A stretch of 64,000 nt of DNA from Spirodela intermedia. Taxonomy: Eukaryota > Streptophyta > Magnoliopsida > Alismatales > Araceae. The position numbers were made by a program, and so were the translations under genes. Location of the stretch: the NCBI GenBank assembly GCA_902729315.2, contig LR746270.1, positions 7,821,221-7,885,220 of the forward strand, given 5' to 3'. Below are positions 12,810 to 26,424 of this stretch, piece by piece (position 1 is the first letter of the stretch; every line of letters begins with the position of its first letter). Below the pieces are notes generated by a model, which did not search any database, was not told the DNA's origin, and saw only the letters and a program-made list of their open reading frames with translations.

Positions 12810-13607
12810 AGTAGCTGAAAGATGTACATGTCAAATGAGAGAGAGAGGGAGGGAGAGGTAAGTAGTTGAATTAATAGGTACTTATAAAATGGAAGAGAGA
12901 GAGAGTGTGTGAGAGAGAGAGAGAGATTGTTCTCAAGGTCTTGTTGATGCACGTGGTGACGTCATGTTTTGGTCGGTTTTGGAAGTATTCCGTAGATTTT
13001 ATGTTTAGGTAAATTATAAAAACCACTAGGCTGAAGTAAGCAGAAATATTTATTACAAATTCCTTTGATTTAAAAATTATTATATCTTATATTTTATATT
13101 ATATTGAAGCACATAATGCACCAAGGTAGCTCTATCTCTGTTTTAGGGAGGGGTTGGGCTGTGGTCCGTGGGGCCCAGTCAGAAAATCCACTTTTCTGGG
13201 CTTTTCTCCGGGCCGAGCGCAATTCGGGCCGTTTAAAAGAGGCCCCATACGGGTCGTTTTCGGTTAGATCAGGGCCCGGCCCGTTTGTTAATTTTTCGGG
13301 GCCTCTCTTGGTCAGCCCAGGCCTGGGCCCGCCCCGCTGACGCCAATTCGTGGAACGACGTAAGCAGACCACAACGGAGAGGATTTTATTTAATCAGAGG
13401 AGAGAGAGTATGATGTCAGCAGACGCTGCAACAGGCGAAGTGGGTAGAGAGAGAGAAAGAGAGAGAGAGCTCACAGTCGAAAGTTCCCTCCACCCTCGCT
13501 GTTCGTCAATCCGATCCCCAGATGAGGACCTGAAGATTCCATGAGGGCCGCCATTATCCGAAGCTGCAGCCATCTTCTGGTGCTCCCGTGAAAGGATAAA
13601 GAGGCTG
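12427..13607. other. PHYB 3' flank and upstream region of the PAS-kinase gene
   Basis: This 1.2 kb gap holds the presumed PHYB 3' UTR, a GA-rich minisatellite (12670-12935), an AT-rich stretch (12990-13100), then a GGGCC-rich block from about 13139 to 13345. GGGCCC or TGGGCC cores occur near 13167, 13272 and 13322; such site II-like elements are known TCP-factor targets in plant promoters. A short GA microsatellite at 13447-13470 lies just before the next start codon. There is no additional gene. Confidence 0.5.
12670..12935 (+). repeat. Compound GA microsatellite / minisatellite
   Basis: Four consecutive units each combine a (GA)n run with GGGAAGTAGCTGAAA and a GTACATRTCAA core (about 12688, 12740, 12807; a fourth more diverged, with GGTAAGTAGTTGAA, near 12856). 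The two middle units are nearly identical over about 35 bp, so expansion looks recent. It lies 250-500 bp beyond the PHYB stop codon. Confidence 0.8.
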
Positions 13608-16600
13608 ATGGACCCAGGGGGGAGTAGTGGGGGGGTGATAGGGAACCTGCCGTCGGAGGAGCTGATGAAGAAGATCCAGGAGCTGGAGGTGGGGCAGGCC
13701 CGCCTGAAGCAGGAGATGTCGAAGCTGATGATCCCCGGTAGCGCCGCTGCCGGCGATGAGGACCGACGCCTGCGGCAGAGATCCCTCTCCGCGTCGCCCC
13801 AGCGTTCGAGAGAGCCACAGGGCAGAAGAAGGAGCCTCGGGCTCAATGACGGCGGCTTGGCGACGCGACGGGGATATGGATATTTTGGGAATTCTTCTTC
13901 TCCGCTACAGAGGGAGAGTCGGAACCTGATCCCTTCCGGGGCAGCAGCGACGGTGGTCGGAGGAAGTATTGGCTTGTCCGAGCCCCAGCATCTCAAAATA
14001 TTGCAGTCCATGGGGCAATCCGTTCACATATCAGATGTCGAGGGGAGGATTATCTACTGGTGAGTCCCCCAATTCGGCCATTCTTTCCTTTTTCGCCTTT
14101 CCATCACATTACACCTCATCGTATTCTCAATGAATGTTCAAGAAATGTAAGCGGCGCCCTCAGTTCTGGGTCAATCGATTTTTTTTCCCAATAGAGAATG
14201 AATTCAGGCGTCATTGCCCACCTCTAAGGCATGAGATGATGAGAGGGATAATCTCTTGCCCCAGCAGATGCAGGCAGACTGTTGATGTTTCCGTAGCTGG
14301 GTTTTAACTTTATTCCTTACTTAAATCATATTCTGTTACAAACTGCCCGGAAGCTTGCGCCAAATATGCCGGCGTGAATCTAGTTTCATCATCTTCAGAG
14401 CAAAACCAGGAGCAAGGCCACTTCCCATTTCCGGATGGAAATGCTTCCCATATTTGTATATTTCTCAAAAAATTGCTTTCGCGAGGGCAACAATAAAGAT
14501 GGGATCCCAGGCTTTCATTAATATCTTTGTTGATCGATCTTGCCTTGTCTCATTCGGACAAAAACAAGAGAATTGGGCAACTCTCTCTTTTATGATATTC
14601 ATATTGTGCATAATAAAGAGTAACTTTTTTGGAAAGAACTATGGGATTGTGCAGTTTCTGTAGACCGCTCGTTGCCTTGCGATTTCACTCTCTGCTGTTA
14701 CATATTAAGGAAACTTTGTGAAAGAAACTTTAATTGAAACAATACTTTTGATGATTAACCTCAGATGACTGTGTACCATTTGAAACGCACGGAGGTTGAC
14801 TTCGTCTGTCATGGAAGTAATGTAGTCACAGAGCTGTAGATGAGGGAGATTTTGGGAGCTGAAGAAGGGACAATCTAGTGAATTGACTGAAATAATATAT
14901 TTTCGTGTGTTCTCAAAAACTGTTTTGTCTTCGTAAGAATAAGAAATTTAGTCGTGCTGCACGACCTCTATGGTCTAGTTTGTTGAGAGTAGTGGTTATC
15001 TTGTGGGATCATACTGATGCAATTCTTGACTCCTTATCCTGCCATGCGTAAGGTCTTCTCCAGTTGCCTCTTCACGGGGGAATCTTGGTTAATGTACATA
15101 TATAGATATGAACATATTGTCGTTTATTTGGAAGATCTGAAGTTACATCTCCTACGTCTTCATACAGTCAGCTTTGTACTGAACGATTGCAACTAGGAGG
15201 GAAACCCAAAAGTTTCGTAATGTCATTATTTCATCAATACAGGTAGATTGCCTTCTGCAAAGTAGGAAATGTATCAATTGAATATTTACTCTCATATAAC
15301 ACAAGAAAGATCCCTTTCTGTCTAATCTTTGTTATAATCACCAGGTGATGGATGAGGTTGGGGGATATCTTGATAATTCAGTGTGTATTGGGCTTCTGGT
15401 GGTTCATGCCGGGGTTCAGGGAATTAATGTCACTTTTGGTAATGAATGTGGCTTAAATCATGACATGCATCATATTAGGTGAATTGGTGGAGAAAATAGG
15501 AGAAAATTCTTTTAATGTGTTTAACAGGACAATGGTTGAGTAGTAACTTTAGGCTCTATTTCCTTTCTGGATTTCTTTTCAGACTTATGTATACTGAGAT
15601 GTTCCGGTTGTTTCTGCTAAGTTTTTGAGATGAGAAAGAGCACATGAAGATCAGATGAACTTATCAGCATTCGTAGTAAACTTTGGTACAATTTTTCTGG
15701 GCAATATACAATTTTGCCAGGATGGTTTGGAGATTAATTCATATCCTTGATAACTTGCATGTTAAAATCTCCGTGGAGAGGGCCGTCAACTGTGACTGCC
15801 ATGTGAAAGACCGGCTAGGTTAATCCTAGATACGAGAATGCATGTTGCCTTTTTCATTCCATGTCTTGGATATCTACTATGCCCTTTTCTGGGTTGATGT
15901 TCAAGAGGTAGGTAATGCGATGTAAGCAAAGATTCTATGCGGACTGGTTAGTGTCTTCAAGGGTGGAACGGACAGTGGCCTATGGAGTAGATTGTGGGTA
16001 AATAGAGCTCCCTGATAGAGTTCTAAGGACAGGGGGAAGGTGTCAAGGCACACTGTGAGGAGCGAACTGAGCTTCAACACTGGGATTTCTTTACAGGGAT
16101 TCTTCTGTTCTGGGGATTGGCAGTGCCTTGGGGTGGGGCTTTTCCTCCTTTGAGCTTTGAATGTGGAGATTATATATGGTGTACGTTGGGTGTCATTTAT
16201 TAAGCTTTTTCAGAGGGGTTGCATGTGTGTACCCAATAGGCTTTGCTTATTGTTATTAATAAAATGTTGTATGAACTACTTTCTGATGAAGGACATTTTT
16301 GGAGTGATATGATCCTATCTTGTTTATTTTTCGGAGATTTCAGCCTTGTAGAATGACTTTCTCTATTTTTCATATGCATTGAGCTCCTATCTGTGACACG
16401 GTTTGCATGCCAGTAGGGTGAATCTTCTCTTGATCTTTTTTGTTGATTTTGTTGCAAATCCCTCATTTCGTCATTTTCTTTTAACAGGCCATTTATTATA
16501 GGGTATTGATTGTTGCAGGAACCGATCAGCAGAACTTCTTTATGGTTTTTCTGCAGCTGAAGCCCTTGGTCAGAAAGCGACTGAATTACTAGTCGATGCA

Positions 16601-19600
16601 TGCAACTTTAACCTTGCAAGTGATATTGAGAAGCTGGTTTTAAAGTGGGGAAGCTGGAGTGGAAAATTCCCAGTTAAGAACAAGATAGGGGAGCGATTCA
16701 TAGCAATTGCCACCAATACTCCCTTCTATGATGATGATCATGGGAACTTGATTGGAATAATCTGTGTGTCAATTGATTCTCGATGCCTGCAGGAATTAAG
16801 TTCTTCCTCACCAAGTAGTTTTTCTGCTGGAGATAGTGGTCCAGGTCAGCCTAGGTTCAGTTTAACGAGTAAAGTCAGTATTGGTTCTCAGCAACCTGTA
16901 CAGGCTACTATTGCGTCAAAATTATCAAATTTGGTGAGCTAATTTCTTAGCATACTTCACTGATAATGAGGACCCTGTGGAGCACCATAATTTAGGATTT
17001 TTTCTCTTTCGAAACATCATTTTCTTGGAACCACTCAGCAGCATTTTCATTTAGTCGTCGATTGAGGATTCACATGTTACCACCTTGTTTCAGGTTTGCA
17101 TTGATCTTTCAGTTTTTTTTTTAATTTATGAATTTCTAATGACAGGCAACTAAGGTAACAAACAAAGGTCGGTCACGGACAAAAGGCACCATCGGTTCAG
17201 AACGAGAAATAAGAAGCATTGACAGCCGTCCTGAACATGGCTGCTCTGATGTCGTTGCTTTGGATCATAGAGATGATGGAGCATCGAGTGGAGCTAGCAC
17301 TCCCAGAGGAGATGCTCCACCGTGTCCTTTTGTTGTTACTTCTGCAGTTGCAGAGGGGAAGTCTCCAAGGAAGGCAACAAAATTTAACGGTGAAGAAACA
17401 GAAGGAAAGATGGGCATTCATAAAATCATAAGTGCGAAGGCAGAGGCGTGGATGGCTAAAAAAAGTATAGTTTGGCCATGGAAAGGTCACGAACATGATG
17501 GAGATGAAACGAAAAATCGCTTTGTCTGGCCCTGGTTGCATCAGGACCAAGAGAATGATTCTTGTCTTCCTAAGACTGTTGAAACAAGTTTGAAACTAGA
17601 AAATCAGGCAACTGAAACTACCCGAGTGGGAAACAATGAAGCTACAGGATCATGGTCATCATTTAATGCTAACAGCACTAGCAGTGTCAGTAGCAGTGGA
17701 AGTACAAGCAGCAGTGCAGTTCAGAAGCTTGATTTAGAGGCTGACTGCTTGGACTACGAAATACTATGGGAAGATCTAGTCATCGGTGAACAGATTGGCC
17801 AAGGTAGTCATCTTTTTATTTAAATATTTTAACACTGGTTTTGGTAGTCACGTTTTAAATGATTGATATATTGAAGTTATTGCGCTTATTTGGTTTTTGC
17901 TAGACTTTAATTACAGTCTAGCTGACTTTGCCTGACCTGTTTATATGATTTCTTTGTAAACAATATTGGGTTCTGGCAATGAGTAATGCTATGTACCTTT
18001 CTATATCCAGTGTTGGTTTACGCTTTGCTTTCATGGGGCCTTTTATGCATCACCTAACAGATAAGACACGGAGGACTGGGCATTTGGGCGTCAAGCCAAA
18101 CAGTCCTAATCTCTCTTTTGTTGCGTTTGATGTAATGCTAGTCAGCTGTAGTTGCAACTTACAGTTTCTTGTTTGAAGCCTTAATTAATAAACTGAGCAT
18201 TGACACATTATTACTAAAGTTTGTCCTTAGATGTTGTTCGTGATCATGGAAAGCTACAGGAAAAGCAAAAGATTATGTTAAAATCACTTGTTATTGCTTG
18301 TCAAAAATAGGCATGAAATATGTCACTTTGAAAAAAAAGTTAGGACATGTCTTGTTTCATCAAGTGACTATACAACCTGAAAAGGAAAACAAGATCATGA
18401 AACTTTCCAAAGCATATGACCATTATTTCAAGGTACAGGAGATGTCTCTTTCTGCGAAAATATCACCTAGAATGACTGATACTTGTATGGTAATTGTCAC
18501 GTCAAGATGGGAATAAAGTGCTTAATGTTGGTTTAAAAGCAGGTATTATTTGCATAGATGTGCATTATTGGCATATGAAGTATCAGGCAGCAAGTGCATT
18601 GTGATTTATAGTATTTTTTTAATTTAAAACTCCATTATTGTTACAACCCTTTTATGTTAACTGTGCCTATAAATGGACTTAAAACTGGAAAATAAATCTT
18701 TCATTTTATAGCTTGACTGATAATTTCCAATGAATTGATCTATTTAGCTTATCATCCTTGGTAATCCAGGCTAGATCTTTGCTTGATTCAAAAGGCCATG
18801 GTTATGATGCCAACAATGTTAGCATGCTGACGTATTGACATAGGGATTATGTGTCCGATTGTATGGTGCAGGTGCTGATGATGATAACGTTAAATTGATG
18901 TATTGAAAGCAGTGGTTAAGTAGCCAATTGTATGAGCTAGAATTGTGGAGCTCTGTCACCTGAAGTATATATAGCCGTAGTATATTAAACATCAAATTTT
19001 ATACCGTAGCTAATTTGGACGACATTATAGTTGATCAAGGAATGTAAGGGTTGAAACAAAACTTTTTGCGTCCTTATTGTAAAAAGCACCAGAATGCCAC
19101 TTTATTCTTGTAAAAGTTATTGGGCAATCCAATTCAAATTGAAAGTTATTGGGTTTCTTTTGTGGATAAAGTTATTTATTTTCGGTAACTTTGACTGTTA
19201 TTTGTTATAGTGCAAGAGGAACTTTTGGCCTTCACATCCTAATAACACTGTCGCTGAATTAGTTCCTTACCCTAAAAGCATTGTCTTCTCATTATGTTCT
19301 GAAAATTCACCGATCTGGTCTTCGTTTTCAGACTACAATTTGTGATCTACCATCTTAACTAAATTGAAATTTCGATGTTGATATGCCATAACACCAGTGG
19401 TTTTTTTTTTTTTGCTACAAATTGATTGTATCCTTCCTCAACTAATCCTTTGTTTTATATCTGTTCAGGTTCTTGTGGAACTGTGTACCATGCTCTGTGG
19501 TATGGCTCGGTATGTTTTCTTTTTCTCATGTTTTCAGTTTTTCATTATTGCTGGAGGATTCTATCACATGGAAAAATTTATTATGTACTCTGTAGACTCT

Positions 19601-22600
19601 TCATTCCTCTCATTTTTATTTTCCAAATTTCTATTTATTAGTTTATTTTTAATTGCAACGACCATGATTGTGACGTTGCATTCGCCATTATCTAGTAGTT
19701 AAATTTTATGTTATTCTGCAATCTTCTTAAACAACGAAGCAAATTTTTACATAAAAATGGACCCTTAGCTGAATCCTTGAATTTTATGCTGAACAACGCA
19801 CGGTTATTTTCATTAATCAATTCAGAATGCGTAATTTTGTCTAGTCTTTTAAAGAATTGGTTTCCTCAACCTATTACTAGCTTTTTATTTATCAATAGCT
19901 GAATCCTATTAATTTGGATTATTCTCTTCTATTATTTTAAAATATATGTCATTTTTGTCACTATGAACCTGAAAAAAAATGGGACCACAATTGTTTGCAT
20001 GGACAACGTGAAGTATTTAACTCATTTGAGTTATTTGGCATTACCTAGCTTCATCTACTCCATGCCTTTAAAACAAAACAGGCTACGGACCATATACTTT
20101 GGCATATCTCATCATAAAAACGCTTTCAGGAAACCAGAACACTGTAGGTAGGACACACATTTTAGGTTCCAAAACTCTAAAGTTTCACTTATTAAAGGTA
20201 AGGAACATAAACTTCGTTCTGTTCAAACGACAGTAGTCCTGAGAAAGCGAAGCAATCAAATTAGAGCGTACAGAAATTTCCAAATGGGATCCATCTGACG
20301 TATGTGTGCATTCCTCTGTCTGGTTTTTTTATTTACCTTGGAAATGTAGCTACTTGGCAATTCAATCCTGTTAATCCGTATTATACTACTTCCACCATAT
20401 ATTAATGTACTCAATTTATTACAGGATGTAGCAGTCAAGGTATTTTCCAAGCAAGAATACTCAGAGGACGTCATAAATTCCTTTAAACAAGAGGTAAATC
20501 CCTCGATGGCTTTCAATCATCAAATCAATGTGACTGTTAAAGGCAATTTCTTGTTCTCTTTTCATTCATTGCAGAGAACATGCGTAAAGTTCACTCACGA
20601 AACGGTTGATAAAATTATAAATCCTTTCTGTTTATCTCTCATCAAAAACTATCAACTGTGATATTTCCATGCACAGATATAACAAATTATTCAATTTTGC
20701 TCTATGACTATCGATTCGGGAAGGGTTCATATCTCTTTTGGTTGAGTAAGAAGATTGTGAAGTCACAGTTTCTGCTCATTGAAATTAATGGTGAATAAAA
20801 GCAGGAGAATGACGTTCAGCTAGATTCTGAGAAGATAACACGACCCTGGTCCTTGAAAGTCTTGTGGTATTCTATTTACAGTTTTCCCATGTATTCGTTG
20901 CCTTTACTGACTTCAGTAATCTCTGTGAAGAAAGTGCAGCCGTACAACAATCCATAACTGGATTGTTCAGAGACTTGTCTGAATTTTAAAGTTGCTGCCA
21001 GCTTATTAGATATTAGAGAACATGAGGATCCTAAATTCTGATGGGCATGCTTTATCCCATGGCGTTATTCACTGCCTAAACTTGGGTGAGTGGATGATGT
21101 TGCTGGGGTAATATCACTTCGGTCCAACATGTGGCATAAGGATTTGTGAGGGTATGCAGTTGAGGAGATTTCCGCTGAAGATGAAAACTTTGGGGTACCT
21201 CTGTAAGAGTTCTCTGATAGAAATTTGGATGTAGAAAGAGAAGCCTCGGTTAAGGAACTGGGGAATGGTTTCAATCCAGTTGAGAATGTTAAACCTCAAT
21301 GAAGACTGGTATCCCAAAATTTTAGATGCTTCTTTGTAAGGGGCAATTCGTCTTTTTCTACCAGGAACTCTAAAGTTTTAAGTGTTTCTGTGGTGACCCC
21401 CACCCTGGTGTTGGATGACTGGGCTTCCTCTCCGTCTTTCAGGTACAGAAGTTTTTTGTAGAATCCCTTCTAAATTTGGGGTTCTTGTTATGGACTAAAT
21501 AGACGTTTTACAGAGGCCTTATCCACACTTACATGAACTTTTATCATTAAAAGATAATGAATAGCTGGTATTATCCATTTTCAGAGAGAAGTTTCGGAGA
21601 TATGCTAGTGATAGCAGGCCCTATGGTCATTTCTTTCTTAGGTTTTTTTTTAATTTTTTGCAGAATTTACTGGCTATATTTAGCAAAGCTGCTAGTCTGT
21701 TATCAGCTGTGCAAAAGCTGTGGATATGGGTTATTATGAAGATTATTTTTTTGAAAAGGATTGAGACCAGAAGGAATCTTTTATATTAACAGACTTCGGT
21801 GTTCTACTTTCTAGCTTCTTGCTAGAAATTTCTCCTTTTCTCTCTCATCTGTACAAGGGATTTGATCCTATCTGCTTCGCTAGAAACAGTGCGTTTCTAT
21901 GCATTTAAGTGATAGGATTCTGTGCAGGATACCATCATTTGTAGTTTCTATTCTGTGCATCCTTTTCAGTTGGCCATGGCTTCCTAAACAGCCTGTTATC
22001 ATCGACTGTGCAAAGAACATGTACTTACCTAACTCAATTCCATGCAAAATACACGAACCAATCACTAGGTATACTGTAAACTGAGAATTGGGAGGCATTA
22101 ACGGCATCAACACCTTTATTGTAGGATAAAAACTTTTCGTTGGAGTAGTTTTTTTGTAACATTAATTATAAGTTTGATCCAAAACCTCAGAAGTGTCAAC
22201 AATTCTTCTACTATGATTTATACAATTGTTCATACAGTCAGACATCTGTCACATTAGCGACTTGACTAGGAACCTGACTCGATGTTCTTGCATTTCATTT
22301 CTAGTGATCTGAAGCTAGATACCTTCAAATCTCTCTGTAACAAGTTATGTTCAAATCTTGTAAATTTCTTTTCTATTGATCTAGAGATAGATTCTTCGGA
22401 TACTAACTCAACGTTTGGTTCTAAGTCAAACTAAGAGTCCTTTGGATACTTTCCTTGTGATTTGGAGATAAAAAATCTGATGCATCCTTCGTCACATCTG
22501 GGGTGCTTGTTAATTCCTATTACACCCGCAGATTGTGACTTCTCCTGAGAATTTCTTTATTTTCTCTTTGTTTGTTATTTTGGAAGGGTGACTTAATTGG

Positions 22601-25360
22601 AGGTTTTTCTTCTTATTGTTGTGAACTCGAGGGTCAGTCCTTGTAGATTGATGTAGAACAGAGTTACACGCATGTTTCGCTGCGTAGCCTTGAACATTGA
22701 CCTTTCTATGCTGGGTCAACTTTTAAATATTTTTAATAATCTCCCCTTTTGTTGATTGGTGTTTGTTTTAAGGCCATTCTTGCCATATTTTTTTAGGTTA
22801 GAAGCCATCTCGTACGTGATCTCCGTTGTGAGTTGATCTTTCTATTATGATGTATTAAAATTTACTTTATATTATCTCAGGTATCCCTTATGAAGAGACT
22901 GCGGCATCCAAATATACTTCTTTTCATGGGCTCAGTCACCTCTCCTCAACGTCTCTGCATCATTACAGAGTTTTTGCCACGGTTTGCCCCACTTCTGCCT
23001 CGCTCTGAAATTTTCCGTCTGACAACGATTTTATTTTGCTATTGTCTCTCAGATTGCTTGGGTGTGCGCCATGCTCTTATTAATGCTCTCATAAATGCTT
23101 ACCCATCTAGGCATTAATTTAGCCTGAATATAGCTCCCATTTTGTAAGAACCCCTCCTTGCTATGATCTTAATAGCAAATTGGACATTGTGGCCTTGGTT
23201 TATCCTGATGGTTTCCAGGGCATTTTATTTGAGAGGGAATGGGCTGAATGATATTTGCCTTTATCAACCAATCAGCTTATTCTGCTAGCCATGCTCTTCT
23301 GTATATAACATAGTTCAGGACTTCATTTGAGGAAAGTTGGACCAAGATGATCTGTGCATGTATTAACTTTTTCTCTTATTCTAACTATTGGGCTCCCTAG
23401 ATCCACTTGGAATCACCTGATTCTGTTAGCCATAAATTGGAGTATGTAATATATATAGTTCATGGTTGTTTTATTTGAGATGTATTGGACTGTGATGATC
23501 TTTGCCTATATCTAATAATTTTATTTTTTATAATTATAATTAATTAGTTTTTTTGACGATTTCTGCCACATTGTGAGTGGAAAAGAGAAGGGAGATCTTC
23601 TCTCATTGCTGACTACATTTTAAGGAAAAAAAAAATCGTATTTTTCAGATCCAACAACTTCCGTTTGCAAAACATTTAACTGGAATCTCAAGAGAAAAAT
23701 AATTTATTTATTATTCTCAATGTGTTTGAGTACTTTCTTTTTGGCTTTTTCACTTTTCTCCCCCATGCAGTGGTAGTTTATTTCGACTTCTTCAACGTGC
23801 GACAACTAGGCTGGATTGGCGACGCCGTGTTCATATGGCTCTGGATATTGTGAGCATAATTTTCAACTTTGACATATTCAGAATGATTGAGTATGATGAT
23901 CTGCCTTCTTCGCCTGTAGGCCAGAGGGGTGAATTATCTTCACCACTGCAACCCGCCCATTTTCCACCGTGATTTGAAATCTTCAAATCTTTTAGTGGAC
24001 AAGAATTGGACTGTCAAGGTGGGTTTAGTAATTCTTCGACAAGGAGCTGCCACTTATTACAGCGTTTCAAAAAATAACACAAAACAAGGAGAAATTCATT
24101 TGATTGGCAGGTTGGTGACTTTGGACTCTCGCGTCTGAAGCACGAGACATATTTGACATCAAACACGGGAAAAGGAACGGTAATTACAACAACCATTCCG
24201 CTCTTGACGAAATTAATTCAATTGTTGCTGCTGCCTTTTCTATTTTTTTTAATTTATTTATCTTTTTTGGTGCTGTAGCCCCAGTGGATGGCTCCTGAAG
24301 TTCTTCGCAATGAGCATGCCGATGAGAAGTATACGCAGCACTCTTCCTTTTTTTTTTCCTTTTTTTTCTTTTTTGAGATAAAATCCAGATGCCCTTCTTA
24401 GCTTTCTAATTATTCCAAGCCTGTTATTGTGTGGACAAAATAGGTCCGATGTGTACAGTTATGGGGTAGTATTATGGGAGCTGGTCACCGAGAAGATCCC
24501 TTGGGATAATCTCAATTCAATGCAGGTGGGTTTCCTCTGTTTTTACCTATGTTATTCTCCTATGCGCCTATTTTTTACGCTCTCTCTGTGTTTGTTGTTA
24601 TTCTTTAAATGCCGCGTTAAAGGTCATTGGAGCCGTGGGATTCATGAACCAACGGCTGGAGCTCCCCGAGGATCTCGACCCACAATGGGTATCAATCATC
24701 AGCAGCTGCTGGCACAGGTCCCATCCCCGCTCTCATCTGCTCAAATTGCCTTATTGATTTAATTAATACCTTACTAATGAATTGGTTGCATAATCAATAA
24801 TTCCTCGCCCCATTCGCTCAAAAAAAAGCTGATGAATCTTAGAAGATTTCCTCCATTTCCATGTTTTCCATCCCGTCCCTCATCCAAATATTCATCTTAA
24901 AACAGTGATCGGAACATGATCCCGTCCCTTGTTTATCTGTTCTAATTAGTTTACTATTCCTCACCTATTTGCTCGAAGAAAATTTACTGAACATAGAATG
25001 CGGTTTGTGTTTTTCTTCAATCTGTCATGCTGATTATTATCTGTAAATACTGGCCCGAACCTAATCCCTCCCCCATTTTCCATAATTAAGTAGTGAACTA
25101 GTTAAAAAATACTAGTTATTTGTTAATTCCTCACTTGCTTGTCGGAAGAAATTTAGCTAAATTTAGCTTATTTCATGTAGGTTTCCCTTTGTAGGTCTGT
25201 TTAGCTGTTAATTAATTAATCTGAAAACAGCGAGCCAAACCTCCGCCCAACATTCCAGGAGCTGATAGAGAGGCTCAAGGACCTGCAGAGACAGTACTCT
25301 CTGCAGTCCCAGATGCAGCGCTCCCAGGGAGCTAACCGCAAGGCCCCCCCACCAGAGTAA
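13608..25360 (+). CDS. PAS-domain Raf-like MAPKKK (RAF7-RAF11-type, group B2)
   Basis: Thirteen exons join in frame to 779 aa: 13608-14059, 16519-16933, 17146-17803, 19469-19509, 20425-20493, 22881-22981, 23771-23849, 23920-24018, 24111-24179, 24279-24328, 24444-24525, 24623-24717 and 25231-25360. Order: a short predicted coiled coil (about 16-40), an Arg/Ser-rich linker, a PAS domain (about 125-250), a Ser-rich linker, then a protein kinase domain from about 495. Kinase motifs are complete: [11 protein letters not shown] glycine loop, VAVK (Lys527), HRDLKSSN (Asp623), DFG (Asp641) and WMAPEVLR. The PAS-plus-kinase layout and the sequence match the plant family annotated as PAS domain tyrosine-kinase-like; members such as Arabidopsis RAF10/RAF11 have been linked to ABA responses. 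By family it should be a Ser/Thr kinase. Introns 1 and 5 are each about 2.4 kb. The stimulus sensed by the PAS domain is unknown. Confidence 0.92.
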
Positions 25361-26420
25361 GTGGAAAGCTAGCTCCTCCTCCTGGGGGTTTCCAATTCTG
25401 GTGAGCATGATGCTGCAGAGCCCGCCCGCCCGCCCGCCCAGAGGAAGAAGGGTTTCAAGAGCCTTCCGCCCACCCACCCCCAGCTCTCCGCGCGGCTGCC
25501 CGATCTGGGGGGATTATTATTCAGCCAGCGAGGTCGTTCTTTTGCGAAGATCAGCAGCCGCCTTCTTCTTCAATGCGAGCGGAGGCGGAGCGGAGAGGAG
25601 GCGGAGCGGAGCGGAGCCTATTCAAATCATCCTCAAAGGCCTCCCCTCAGCTACCTACCTTACCTTCTTCACTGCGGTAGTGTAACCCCCCCCCCCCCAG
25701 CAGGGTTGACGGCGGCTTTCCTATAATCTAATCTATCTGCAGAAACGCTATCGAGAAAAAGAGAGAGAGAGAGAGAGAGAGGGAATTCTTCTCGCGAATC
25801 TGATTCATCTTCAAACGTGGTCGCGTCCCAAAGCCTCACCCGAAGAAGGATAAAACAAAGGGCAGAGGTAGAGCTTTTCTTGATGTGAGATGAAGTGTCG
25901 GTTTCTTAGAGAGTGAGAGAGAAAGAGAGAGAGAGAGTTATTTTTCGCTGAATGGTTTTTTTAAAAGGTTTCATGGATTACTCATCTGATTAAATGCTCC
26001 CATCACTTCATTACGACCTTTCATTTCTCTCACATGTATTTTAATAATTTTAGTTTCTTGGGTTCTTGAAAGGTAATCTTTGTCTGCGTTAAAAAAAAAA
26101 AAAAAAGAGTCAAAAATGCATGTATTTTTTAGCTATATTTTTCATTGATGGATCTCAAGTTACTTTCACACCGTATTTATGATCCACATACTTGGTGGGG
26201 CCCACTAGTTCTTAAACCTTCATCTCCTCACAAAAAGAAATTAAAAAAATAAATAAAATATTCAGAAGATCAAGATATTTGGAGTAAAAATTGATGGTTC
26301 TATTAGGTTGACCGCTATTCTCTTGAATGCCGTGACACTAATTACTGTTTAGGGTTTCTAAGTGGTAGATTTCCTAAAAATTACCCTTTGACCTTGTACG
26401 GAATGAGGGGTGTTACATGG
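25361..26420 (+). other. 3' flank of the PAS-kinase gene and intergenic DNA
   Basis: Beyond the stop codon lie a CCCG-repeat stretch (25421-25440), a GC-rich segment to about 25620, a homopolymer C run (25687-25699), GA microsatellites (about 25757-25782 and 25916-25938) and a poly(A) run (26091-26106). The first 300 bp may be 3' UTR. No further coding exon is supported; the open frame at 25401-25685 has no recognisable motifs. Confidence 0.45.
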
Positions 26421-26424
26421 GCGC

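Noticed and set aside
21065-21317. Overlapping minus-strand frames of 67-69 codons in PAS-kinase intron 5
   Set aside because: They are short, overlapping and without any recognisable domain; not enough to call a transposon fragment.
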